Of a stretch of 64,000 bases of DNA, positions 43,380 through 51,167 are shown piece by piece. The notes beneath the pieces are model-generated. The model searched no databases and was not told the origin of the DNA. It was given only the letters and a program-made list of their open reading frames with translations. This stretch comes from Nonomuraea guangzhouensis (GTDB lineage: Bacteria > Actinomycetota > Actinomycetes > Streptosporangiales > Streptosporangiaceae), in the NCBI RefSeq assembly GCF_019396345.1, contig NZ_JAHKRM010000034.1, positions 91,961-155,960 of the forward strand. The letters are read 5' to 3'. Positions within the stretch are counted from its first letter, which is position 1. The number at the start of each line of letters is the position of its first letter. The position numbers were made by a program, and so were the translations under genes.

Positions 43380-44389
43380 GGCGCCGTCCTGTCCTGCTGC
43401 GGCGCCCCGTCCCGCCACGCACCGACCAGCCTCTTCAGGCGGCCGTAGTTCCGCCGTGACTTCTCGACGAGCCGGCCGTCGTCGCGGAACATCGGGTCCT
43501 CGTAGGTCACGCCGAGCAGGTTCGGGCAGCGCGGCAGCAGGTACTCGGTGAGTTCGAGCTGCTCGTCCAGCAGCACTCCGTGGTGCAGGTCGCGGAACTT
43601 GCCCTTCACGATCTGGCAGCCGGACAGATGCAGCTCGCGGCAGCGCCCGAGCGGCAGCGCCTCGATGTCGTCGACCATGTGGCGGCCGGTACGCCCGCGC
43701 AGCCACTGATAACTGAGCAGGTGACCCACATCGAGCGTCACCTGCACGTCGGCGTCATCGGCAAGCCGGGTGAAGTACGCGAACGCGTCGAGGTGCCCCA
43801 GGACGAACGACCCGCCCTCGGTGAAGCCGGGGAACTCGACGTGCAGCGGCAGGTCCAGGAGGCCGGCGGTCTCGGCCACGTTCCGCGTGGCGATCTCCAG
43901 GCCCGGTTCGGTCAGCGGCGGCGGCAGCGGGTACGGCAGCGGGTAGCCGCGCAGGTTCCAGATGCCGAGGTCCTCGACCACCCAGCGGAATCCGTAGCGG
44001 GCGGCGAGCTCGTTGGTGTACTCGGCCGCGGGCCGCCGGTCGTAACGCTCGGGTGTGCCCATGTTGAACTCGGTCTGGTGGAAGGCCCGGTCGAGCCCGG
44101 CGGGCAGCGCCTCGAAGAAGCGGTCGTAGGCGCGTACGTAGTCGGCCACCCGGGGGGTCGCGCGTGAGCGTGGCTGGTAGGCGAAGGCCGCGTACGCGAA
44201 GTCGGCGCCGTGGCGCTGGGCGAAGGCGCGTACCCGTGGGGTGATGTCCCCGCCGTCGTCCGCCTCCACGAACCCGACGCCTCGCCGCCCCAGCGCCCCT
44301 CCGCCCCACGGCATGTCCATGAGGAGACCGAACCCCAGCCTGCCCGTCGCGACCGCCTGCCTGGTCCCTGTCGTGATGTCGGTCGTCAT
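43376..44389 (-). CDS. MNIO (DUF692) multinuclear iron oxidase
   Basis: A 337-residue TIM-barrel enzyme of the DUF692/MNIO family, which uses two or three iron ions and O2 to rewrite peptide residues. Metal-ligand regions are seen in FHQTEFNMG, RWVVEDLGIWN, LHVEFPGF, VTLDVGHLLSYQW, CRELHLSGCQIVKG and LGVTYEDPMF. Known members (MbnB, TglH, ChrH) act on Cys, and at least one (ApyH) acts on a C-terminal Asp. Here the candidate precursor has no Cys. ATG 44389 overlaps the upstream radical SAM stop (ATGA) and the gene is coupled to the partner gene by GTGA. Confidence 0.85.
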   Translation of the reverse strand: MTTDITTGTRQAVATGRLGFGLLMDMPWGGGALGRRGVGFVEADDGGDITPRVRAFAQRHGADFAYAAFAYQPRSRATPRVADYVRAYDRFFEALPAGLDRAFHQTEFNMGTPERYDRRPAAEYTNELAARYGFRWVVEDLGIWNLRGYPLPYPLPPPLTEPGLEIATRNVAETAGLLDLPLHVEFPGFTEGGSFVLGHLDAFAYFTRLADDADVQVTLDVGHLLSYQWLRGRTGRHMVDDIEALPLGRCRELHLSGCQIVKGKFRDLHHGVLLDEQLELTEYLLPRCPNLLGVTYEDPMFRDDGRLVEKSRRNYGRLKRLVGAWRDGAPQQDRTAP

Positions 44390-46470
44390 ATCGGCCTCCT
44401 GACGGCTTCCCCACCTGCGACGGTGGGCGCCTCCCAACGCACCGCACCCGACCGGCCCGCGCCCGCCTGGTCCGCGCCCGTCTGGTCTGTGCCCGCCGTC
44501 ACCTCGACCAGGCCGGCCAGCAGCCGGCGCCCGTGGGCGGTGCGCGCCCCGAGCAGGCCGTCGGCCCGCTGCTCGACGTCACGCCGAGGCAGCGCGTAGA
44601 ACCGCTCCCAGACCAGGTCGGCAACCACGATCCGACCGTCCCGGTCCCCGCTCGCGTCCGGAACCCCGGCCACGTCGACGCCCGCCGGCACGATCCGTAC
44701 CCACGGATACGGCCTGACGGCCGCGACGCCCGCGCGGACGACAGCCGCCCGAGACGCGGCGCCGGACGCGGGCCGCCGCGGCAGGATCGCGCTCGCCTTA
44801 CCCGGCCGGACCGTGTGAAAGACCCGTACCAGACGGTCGAGCGCCTCAGCCCGGGTCGGGCCGTCGAGCACGGTCAGCGGATGACCGACCCGCCCGGAAA
44901 GATAACTGAGCTCGGGATTCCCGGCCAAAGCACCAGAGGTGTCCAGCGAGAGGCCGAAGCCGTCCGGGTCCCGCGCGAGCCTGCTGCCGGGCTCGGACAC
45001 CATGAGTTCCAGCGCGTCGATGCCGATCCGCTCCTGGTTCGCCGCGAGGAACCGCAAGGACTCCTCGAACTCGGCGTCCGTCTCGTCGAAGACGTAGCCC
45101 ATCACGGAGAACCGCAGGACGATGCCCGCCGACGCGACGTTCTCCACGATCCGCTGGTAGTCGGCCGCCCGCACGCCCCGGTCCATCAGGTCGAGCAGCC
45201 GCTGGGAGGTCCCCTCGTAGCCCACCGACATCAGCTCGCAGCCGACCTCGGCGAGGCTCCGGCAGAACGCCGGATCGGCCAGGGTCGCGTCCAGCCTGCT
45301 GCGTACGCCGAACCCCACCTTGACGCCGCGCTCGCGTACCTCGCGCATCGCCTTCACGATCAGCCGCAGGTTGGTGTTCTCATCGGAGATCGACACGAAC
45401 TCCGCGCCCGTGTCGCGGACCACCGTCTGTACGGCGTCGGCGATCTGGCGCACCGTCCCCTGCTGGTAGGCGCCCGGCGCGAGAGACCGGTTGCCGTACG
45501 AGCAGAACGCGCACCGGCCCCAGTAGCAGCCGACGCACGAGATGAGCGCGACCTCCATGGTCTCGTTGAGGTAGGACCGGACCGGCAGCCCGGCGAAGTC
45601 GGGCGGCCCGAGGTCGTGGAAGCGCAGCGTCACCGGCTGCTCGGACCGGCGGGCGGGCGCGGCGCGGGGCAGCCAGATCATGCCGGGGACCGCGTCCTGC
45701 GGGGCATCGCCGTCCAGCGTGTCCAGCCAGCGTTCGAGCGGCTGCTCGCCGGCGGTCCAGCACAGCGCGTCCACCGCGGCCCGGACGCCGGGCAGCGGCG
45801 CGAGCTCCTCGTGCCGGATCATCACCTGCTGGCCGCCGAGGCAGATCTTGGCGTCCGGCCGCAGCCGCCTGACCCAGGCGGCGATGAGCAGCGCGGGCGC
45901 GAGCTGGCTGAAGAACGCCACGGACAGGCCGACCACGCGCGGGCTATGCCGGGTCAGCAGCGCCTCGACCATGTCGTACAGCCGCTCGATCGGCAGCCCC
46001 GACGCGGCGGGCGGCAGCAGTGCGGCCTGCCGTGCCGCACCGTCGAGCTGGGCCAGATCCCGCCATGTCCGGACGAGGAAGGTGTCGCGCACGAGCAGCT
46101 CGATCGCGTGGTGGGCGAGGCGGACCGCACGGGCCGGGCCCAGTGCGCCTGGCGGTTCCTTCCGCAGGACGTGGGCCCGGAGCTCGTCGATGTGTCCGGC
46201 GACGACGTCGGCCATCGCCCGTCGGTACCAGGTGCCCGCGCCGGTGTCCGGCTGGTCGCGCACCACGTCGCCCAGCAGCTCCGGATGCCGTAGCAGGTCG
46301 TGCAGCAGGGCGATGTTCAGGTCGGCTTGGTGGACGCGCCGCCCTCGCCGCCGTAGATGACCGCTGAGGTAGGGCAGGCTCAGATAGGGAAAGAACCTGG
46401 CCTCGGTCTGCGGCGGAAAAATGAGCAGGACGTCGACACCCTCGCCGCCTGCCTCCTGCCCAGACGGCAC
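44386..46470 (-). CDS. B12-binding radical SAM enzyme of the RiPP operon
   Basis: A 694-residue radical SAM protein with an N-terminal cobalamin-binding region (VDVLLIFPPQTEARFFPYLS, VVGLSVAFFSQLAPALL, KICLGGQQVM). Its cluster motif near residue 315 is VGCYWGRCAFCSYGNRS, C-x4-C-x2-C rather than the canonical C-x3-C-x2-C. The barrel follows with VSISDENTNL and LMSVGYEGTSQRLLDLMDRG. The C-terminal 150 residues are of unknown role. It likely performs C-methylation or another radical step on the precursor. The GTG start is 24 bases after the precursor stop. Confidence 0.8.
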   Translation of the reverse strand: MPSGQEAGGEGVDVLLIFPPQTEARFFPYLSLPYLSGHLRRRGRRVHQADLNIALLHDLLRHPELLGDVVRDQPDTGAGTWYRRAMADVVAGHIDELRAHVLRKEPPGALGPARAVRLAHHAIELLVRDTFLVRTWRDLAQLDGAARQAALLPPAASGLPIERLYDMVEALLTRHSPRVVGLSVAFFSQLAPALLIAAWVRRLRPDAKICLGGQQVMIRHEELAPLPGVRAAVDALCWTAGEQPLERWLDTLDGDAPQDAVPGMIWLPRAAPARRSEQPVTLRFHDLGPPDFAGLPVRSYLNETMEVALISCVGCYWGRCAFCSYGNRSLAPGAYQQGTVRQIADAVQTVVRDTGAEFVSISDENTNLRLIVKAMREVRERGVKVGFGVRSRLDATLADPAFCRSLAEVGCELMSVGYEGTSQRLLDLMDRGVRAADYQRIVENVASAGIVLRFSVMGYVFDETDAEFEESLRFLAANQERIGIDALELMVSEPGSRLARDPDGFGLSLDTSGALAGNPELSYLSGRVGHPLTVLDGPTRAEALDRLVRVFHTVRPGKASAILPRRPASGAASRAAVVRAGVAAVRPYPWVRIVPAGVDVAGVPDASGDRDGRIVVADLVWERFYALPRRDVEQRADGLLGARTAHGRRLLAGLVEVTAGTDQTGADQAGAGRSGAVRWEAPTVAGGEAVRRPI

Positions 46471-46493
46471 GATCTGCCCGGACGGGAGTCTCG

Positions 46494-46652
46494 TCAGGCC
46501 CTGGCAGGCAGGTCGCCGGTGTCCTCGGCCGCCTTGTAGGTGTAGGAGTGGTACGACCCGCTGAGCTTGAGTTCGCTTGATTCGATCACCTCGAGCTGGT
46601 CCAGCTCGGTGAATTCGTCGTCGATGAGCATTTCGGGTTTCACCGCGGCCAC
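46494..46652 (-). CDS. Candidate RiPP precursor peptide, cysteine-free
   Basis: A 52-residue peptide at the head of the RiPP operon. GTG 46652 has a strong GAGGAGG site 4-5 bases upstream; an ATG at 46712 in the same frame lacks one. The leader-like half contains MLIDDEFTELDQLEVIESSE, where F-x-x-L-D resembles the box read by LanB-type recognition elements. The core-like half (residues 31-52) has three [S/T]-Y pairs (S33-Y34, S36-Y37, T38-Y39) and ends DLPARA. There is no Cys. The downstream enzymes start 23 bases later. Cleavage site and modifications are not visible. Confidence 0.75.
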   Translation of the reverse strand: MAAVKPEMLIDDEFTELDQLEVIESSELKLSGSYHSYTYKAAEDTGDLPARA

Positions 46653-46700
46653 GGTTCCTCCTCGTGGGAATCTGCCGACAGTCATGGGCTTAACCCGTTC

Positions 46701-46728
46701 AACGATAGTCAAGCGATTCTTCGCGTCA
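46701..46728 (-). promoter_or_regulatory. Candidate promoter of the RiPP operon
   Basis: Reading leftward, TTGACG (46728-46723) and TATCGT (46706-46701) are separated by 16 bases. The precursor start lies 48 bases beyond. The region is AT-rich compared with the genes. Confidence 0.4.
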
Positions 46729-46782
46729 ATAGCCGCCGAATCTGAAAGGGCGCCGGAATGGCGTAATAAGGACCGTTATAAA

Positions 46783-48426
46783 TCAAATTGACTGCTCAAA
46801 GGCAGCCACAGCGGTCGGCAGCGTGGGAAACAGGTGCTCAGGACCGATGGCGGCAGTAAGCCCGTAGGCATCGAGTGAGGTACGCAGATCCTGCTTGACC
46901 CGGGCCATCGCGAACACGATGCCCCGGCGGACCAGTTCGGCGCGCAGCGCCTCGACCGCGTCCAAGGCGGTGATATCCACCTCGACGTTGGCCTCGACGT
47001 TGAGAACGAACCAGGAGACCGCGCCCTCATGCTGGTCGACGGCGGCCAGAGCGCGACGCCTGAAGTCCTGGGCGTTGGCGAAGAAGAGCGGGGAATCGTA
47101 GCGGTAAACGATCAGGCCGGGCACCGTACGCGCCTCGGGATAATCGTCGACGTCGTGCATTCCGGCCAGCCCCGGCACGAGGCCCAGGATCGCGTCGTGG
47201 GGACGGGCCACGCGGGCCAGCATTTCGGCCACGGACAAGGCGACCGCGAGCAGCACCCCGTACAGGATGTCGAAGACCAGCACCCCGGCGAACGCGCCGA
47301 GAGCGAGCAGCAGCTCGCTGCGTCTGAAGGTGGCCAGCCTGCGGAACTCCGCCAGGTCGATCAGCCGGAAAGCCGCGTAGACGACGATGGCGCCGAGCGC
47401 GGCGGCCGGGAAGTGGGTCAGCAACGGCCCGGCGAACAACAGCACCGCGACCACTCCCGCCAGGGCCACCAGGGAGTACAGCTGGGTGCGGCTGCCCGCC
47501 GCGTCGCCAAGTGCGGTACGGCTGCCGCTGCTGCTGACCGGGAAGCCGCGCAGCACCCCGGCGCCCACGTTGGCCACGCCGAAGGCGAGCAGCTCCTGGT
47601 TGGCGTTGATCTCCTGGTTGTGCCGGGCGGAGAAGGAGCGCGCGGTCAGCATGTTGTCGCTGTAGCCCACCAGGAGCACGCCGAGAGCGGGCAGCACCAG
47701 CTCGCTGAACTCGCCGAGAGCGGGCATGGCCGGCGTCGGCAACCCGGAGGGGATCGTGCCGACCACCTTGATCCCGTAGCGCTCCAGCCCGAAGACCGTG
47801 ACGCAGCCGGTGGCCAGCAGCACGGCGAGGAGCGGCGCGGGTGCCCGTGGCCAGCGCCACTGCAACAGGAACAGGAAGGCCAGGACGGTCGCGGCCAGCA
47901 GCAGGGTCCACGGATGCAGGTTCGGCAACCCGCCGGCGAAGGAGACCAGCTGGTCGCGGAAGGTGTCGCCGGACACCGAGGTCCTGGTGAGCTTGCCCAG
48001 CTGGCTGACGATCATGATGACCGCCACGCCGGCCAGGTAGCCGACCAGGATGGGCTTGGACAGCAGGTCGGCGACGAACCCGAGCCGCAGCAACCAGCAG
48101 ACCAGCGCGAGCAGCCCGACGACGACGGCCAGACCGGCCGCGAGCGATGCGTACGTGCCAGGATCGCCCGCGGCCAGTGGGCCGATGGCGGCGGCCGTCA
48201 TGAGCGCGGTCGTCGACTCGGGGCCGATCGACAGCTGCCGGGAGGAGCCGAGGAACGCGTACAGCGCCAGCGGGGCCAGGGCGGCCCACAGCCCGGCCAC
48301 GGGAGGCAGCCCGGCGACCGTGGCGTACGCCATGACCTGGGGGACCAGGTAGGCGGCCACGGTGAGCCCGGCCAGCAGATCACCGCGCAGCCATGCGCGC
48401 TGATACCCGGTCAGAAACGAGGTCAC
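46783..48426 (-). CDS. SulP-family sulfate/anion permease with STAS domain
   Basis: A 547-residue inner-membrane transporter with about 10-14 helices. Motifs are GLTVAAYLVPQVMAYATVAG, SIGPESTTALMTAAAIGPLA, the central NQEINANQELLAFGVANVG and a C-terminal STAS domain (residues about 430-547, VDITALDAVEALRAELVRRG). SulP proteins import sulfate or related anions, or exchange bicarbonate. I start at GTG 48426, just before the first helix; upstream GTG codons are possible. It precedes the RiPP operon on the same strand. Sulfate supply for the nearby sulfotransferase is an attractive but unproven link. Confidence 0.85.
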   Translation of the reverse strand: MTSFLTGYQRAWLRGDLLAGLTVAAYLVPQVMAYATVAGLPPVAGLWAALAPLALYAFLGSSRQLSIGPESTTALMTAAAIGPLAAGDPGTYASLAAGLAVVVGLLALVCWLLRLGFVADLLSKPILVGYLAGVAVIMIVSQLGKLTRTSVSGDTFRDQLVSFAGGLPNLHPWTLLLAATVLAFLFLLQWRWPRAPAPLLAVLLATGCVTVFGLERYGIKVVGTIPSGLPTPAMPALGEFSELVLPALGVLLVGYSDNMLTARSFSARHNQEINANQELLAFGVANVGAGVLRGFPVSSSGSRTALGDAAGSRTQLYSLVALAGVVAVLLFAGPLLTHFPAAALGAIVVYAAFRLIDLAEFRRLATFRRSELLLALGAFAGVLVFDILYGVLLAVALSVAEMLARVARPHDAILGLVPGLAGMHDVDDYPEARTVPGLIVYRYDSPLFFANAQDFRRRALAAVDQHEGAVSWFVLNVEANVEVDITALDAVEALRAELVRRGIVFAMARVKQDLRTSLDAYGLTAAIGPEHLFPTLPTAVAAFEQSI

Positions 48427-48562
48427 ATTCTGCTTTGTATCGCACACCGACGCCTTGAGGCTCAGGGTGGTCGGGCGGAGAGCACCTGATGTTAAGGGCG
48501 GCCCAGCGGCGGATGATGCGTGCAGCAATGCCACCCGTTTCGCTCCTCCGAACAGGAAAGGC

Positions 48563-50317
48563 ATGCCCATGCACCCACCACGCCGGTTATGGCGGAGCCC
48601 CGTGTTACGGCGGCTGGGCCTGATCGGGCTCGTGGCCACACTCGCCACGACCATGCTGAGCACCGTTCCGGCCAACGCGGGTCCGCCGACCTTCCAGCCG
48701 ACCACGCAGCCGACCGTGCCGACGCTCACGCCGGTCCCTCCGCCCACCGTCCTGCCGACCGTGCCGCCGACGCCGGTGCCGCTCATCTGGGCGGGGTTCG
48801 GTGACAGTTACACGAGCGGTGAAGGCGCGAGCCGGAACCACGTCTACAAGCGGAAGCAGAACGGCGACGAGGACTGGCGGCACCAGAGCGGGCTCGCGCC
48901 GTTCCTTCTGGCGTTCAACTACCTGGAGGCGAACCGCTACCAGCTCGGCGGCTACACGGTCTCCCCCACGGAGATCCCCACCGCGTGGGGCAACGACCAG
49001 ATGATCTTCAACGCGTCGTCGGGGGCCGAGACCAAACACCTCACCCAGCCGCAGACCGAGTGCAAGAAGTGCACCGCCATCAGGAACGCGCCCCAGCTCC
49101 AGGGCGTCCCCTCGAACACCAACCTCGTCTACTTCGGGCTCGGCGGCAACGACGCCGGCTTCGGATCGCTGATGTCGACCGCGTTCGAGGTGTACTTCTG
49201 GCGATGGACCAGGGCGAACTGGGTTTCCCGGCAGATCCGCGCCGTTCAGATGGAGGTCAACCGGCTGATCGGGCAGATGCCACAGGTCTCGGCGAACGTC
49301 GAACAGGGCCTGGTGGACGTGAACAAGGCCGCCGACAAGGCGGACATCATCGTCGCGCTCTATCCGTTGGCCGTCAAACAGTCCGGCAACTCTGACATCA
49401 AGCAGATCTCCGGCGCGGCGCTGGACCTGATGTATCCGTTCGCCGTCGCGGTGAACCAGGCGATCAAGGACGCGGTCGACCGGTTCCGTGCCAGGTTCCC
49501 GAACGTCAAGGTGCACGTGTTCGACCCGAACACGGCGGGGCCGAACGGCACCAGTCTGGTGGCCGGTCACGAGCTCGGCCAGCCGGACTCGTACTTCAAC
49601 GGGGTGCGCTACCGGGGCAACATCTTCGGGCAGGGCCGGTTCTTCAAGGCGTACCAGGAGAGCTTCCACCCCAACGAGCCGGGCGCGGTGGCGCTCGGAC
49701 AGGGGCTGGCGACCTGGATGGCCCAGGAGTTCCCCGCCTGGTTCCCGAACGGGCCCGACTTCAACCGCGTCCACGTGGACGCGCAGGCCGCCGCCGAGGA
49801 TCCGGACGCCGACCAGCAGTTCGAGGAATGGGCGATGGCTCACCCGGATGAGGTCTGCGAGGAGACCGACATCGACAGCATCTGCCACTTCATCAACACC
49901 GACGGTGAGATAGCGATCCCGATCGAAGTGGTCCACAATCCGATCCCGCTCCAGCCGATCCCCGGAGCACCCATAGTCGGTGGCCCAGGGGGCGGTAGCC
50001 CCGGCGGCCCGTCACCGTCGACCTGGATCCCGGCCACCTACAGCAGCGCGCCGTCCGGCCTGCCGCCGGGCGGCATCCCGTTCGACAACACACCCACGTC
50101 GGACCCCTGCGAGATCAAGACCGCGGAGCCCGGGTTACAGGTGACGGTCACGACCTCCAGGCTGAGCGGCGGTGGCCTGAGGGAGCCCATGGATCTCACC
50201 TGGGTCCAGTTCATGCGGACCGTGAAATCCGACCCCTGCCAGAAGAAGGAGAAGATCGACCCGGCCGACATCCAGCAGATGATCGACGACTGGCTGTCCT
50301 CGGGCGACAGCGACTGA
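48563..50317 (+). CDS. Secreted SGNH/GDSL hydrolase
   Basis: A 584-residue exported esterase-like enzyme. The signal peptide (RRLGLIGLVATLATTMLS, cleaved near PANAG) is followed by a Pro/Thr linker with repeated PTVP units. The hydrolase domain shows block I GFGDSYTSGEGAS with the catalytic Ser, block III GLGGNDAGFG, and the Asp/His block SFHPNEPGAVALG. The C-terminal 150 residues are Pro/Gly-rich and acidic, possibly a wall-spanning tail. TTA codons 9 and 15 hint at bldA-type control. ATG 48563 or 48569 follows AGGAAAGG. The substrate is probably an ester of a polysaccharide or lipid. Confidence 0.82.
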   Translation: MPMHPPRRLWRSPVLRRLGLIGLVATLATTMLSTVPANAGPPTFQPTTQPTVPTLTPVPPPTVLPTVPPTPVPLIWAGFGDSYTSGEGASRNHVYKRKQNGDEDWRHQSGLAPFLLAFNYLEANRYQLGGYTVSPTEIPTAWGNDQMIFNASSGAETKHLTQPQTECKKCTAIRNAPQLQGVPSNTNLVYFGLGGNDAGFGSLMSTAFEVYFWRWTRANWVSRQIRAVQMEVNRLIGQMPQVSANVEQGLVDVNKAADKADIIVALYPLAVKQSGNSDIKQISGAALDLMYPFAVAVNQAIKDAVDRFRARFPNVKVHVFDPNTAGPNGTSLVAGHELGQPDSYFNGVRYRGNIFGQGRFFKAYQESFHPNEPGAVALGQGLATWMAQEFPAWFPNGPDFNRVHVDAQAAAEDPDADQQFEEWAMAHPDEVCEETDIDSICHFINTDGEIAIPIEVVHNPIPLQPIPGAPIVGGPGGGSPGGPSPSTWIPATYSSAPSGLPPGGIPFDNTPTSDPCEIKTAEPGLQVTVTTSRLSGGGLREPMDLTWVQFMRTVKSDPCQKKEKIDPADIQQMIDDWLSSGDSD

Positions 50318-50330
50318 CCTCCCAATCGCC

Positions 50331-51167
50331 TTAAAGCCCCGCCTGCTCGGCCTGTTCGGCGAGCAGGCGGTGGCGGTTGGCCCGGTTGACCTTCTGCCGG
50401 CGCGGATCCGGGATGGGCGCCGCGAGCAGGAGGCGCTGGGTGTACGGATGCTCGGGGTTCGAGGTCACGACATCCCCGTCCCCGTCCTCGACCAGCTCCC
50501 CTCGATACATCACCGCCACCCGATGGCTGATGTAACGCACGACGCCCAGGTCGTGCGACACGAACAGGTAGGCCACACCCAGCGACTCCTGCAGCTCGAT
50601 CAGCAGGTCGAGCACGGTCGCCTGGGTCGACAGGTCGAGTGCCGACACCGGCTCGTCACAGACGACGAGCTTCGGTCGCAGCGCCAGTGCCCGGGCGATG
50701 GCGACCCGCTGGCGCTGGCCGCCGCTGAACTCCCGCGCATAGCGGTCCACGGCGTCTTTCGGCAGTCGCACCTTGTCGAGGAGTTCGCGTACCTGCGCCT
50801 GGGCGGCATGACGCTTGACGCCCGTGATCGAGAGTGGCTCGGTGAGGATGTCGCCGACCGTCATGCTCGGGTTGAGCGAGGTGTAGGGATCCTGGAAGAC
50901 CACCTGCAGCTCACGCGCGAGCCCGCGACGCTCACGGCGCGAGGCGTGCCCGATCTCCCGGCCCCCGAACCGGATCGAGCCGCCGGTCACCGGGGCGAGG
51001 CCGAGAATGGCGCGCCCGAGCGTGGTCTTGCCCGAGCCCGACTCGCCGACCAGACCGACGGTCTCGCCGGGCCGTACGTTGATCGAGACTCCGTGAAGGG
51101 CACGGAACGGCGGCGACCGGAAACCCTTGGCCGGGTACTCGACAACGAGATCTTGAACCTCAAGCAC
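50331..51167 (-). CDS. Peptide-type ABC importer ATPase (OppF/DppF-like)
   Basis: A 278-residue ATP-binding subunit with Walker A GLVGESGSGKTTLGRAIL, signature FSGGQRQRVAIARAL, and Walker B LVVCDEPVSALD. The C-terminal NPEHPYTQRLLLAAPIPD is the mark of the oligopeptide/nickel importer ATPases. It couples ATP hydrolysis to import with the fused partner encoded upstream. GTG 51167 overlaps the upstream gene by eight bases. It is the last gene of a five-gene operon starting near 56636. Confidence 0.9.
   Translation of the reverse strand: MLEVQDLVVEYPAKGFRSPPFRALHGVSINVRPGETVGLVGESGSGKTTLGRAILGLAPVTGGSIRFGGREIGHASRRERRGLARELQVVFQDPYTSLNPSMTVGDILTEPLSITGVKRHAAQAQVRELLDKVRLPKDAVDRYAREFSGGQRQRVAIARALALRPKLVVCDEPVSALDLSTQATVLDLLIELQESLGVAYLFVSHDLGVVRYISHRVAVMYRGELVEDGDGDVVTSNPEHPYTQRLLLAAPIPDPRRQKVNRANRHRLLAEQAEQAGL

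Noticed and set aside
41151..43448. A 765-codon open frame antisense to the radical SAM and partner genes
   Set aside because: The minus strand carries real motifs and coupled starts; this frame is a GC shadow.
46653..46712. A longer precursor starting at ATG 46712
   Set aside because: The GAGGAGG ribosome site lies inside this extension, just before GTG 46652, so the shorter start is favoured.
48427..48786. A 120-residue N-terminal extension of the SulP permease
   Set aside because: It is Gly/Val/Thr low complexity and lies antisense to the SGNH signal peptide and linker.
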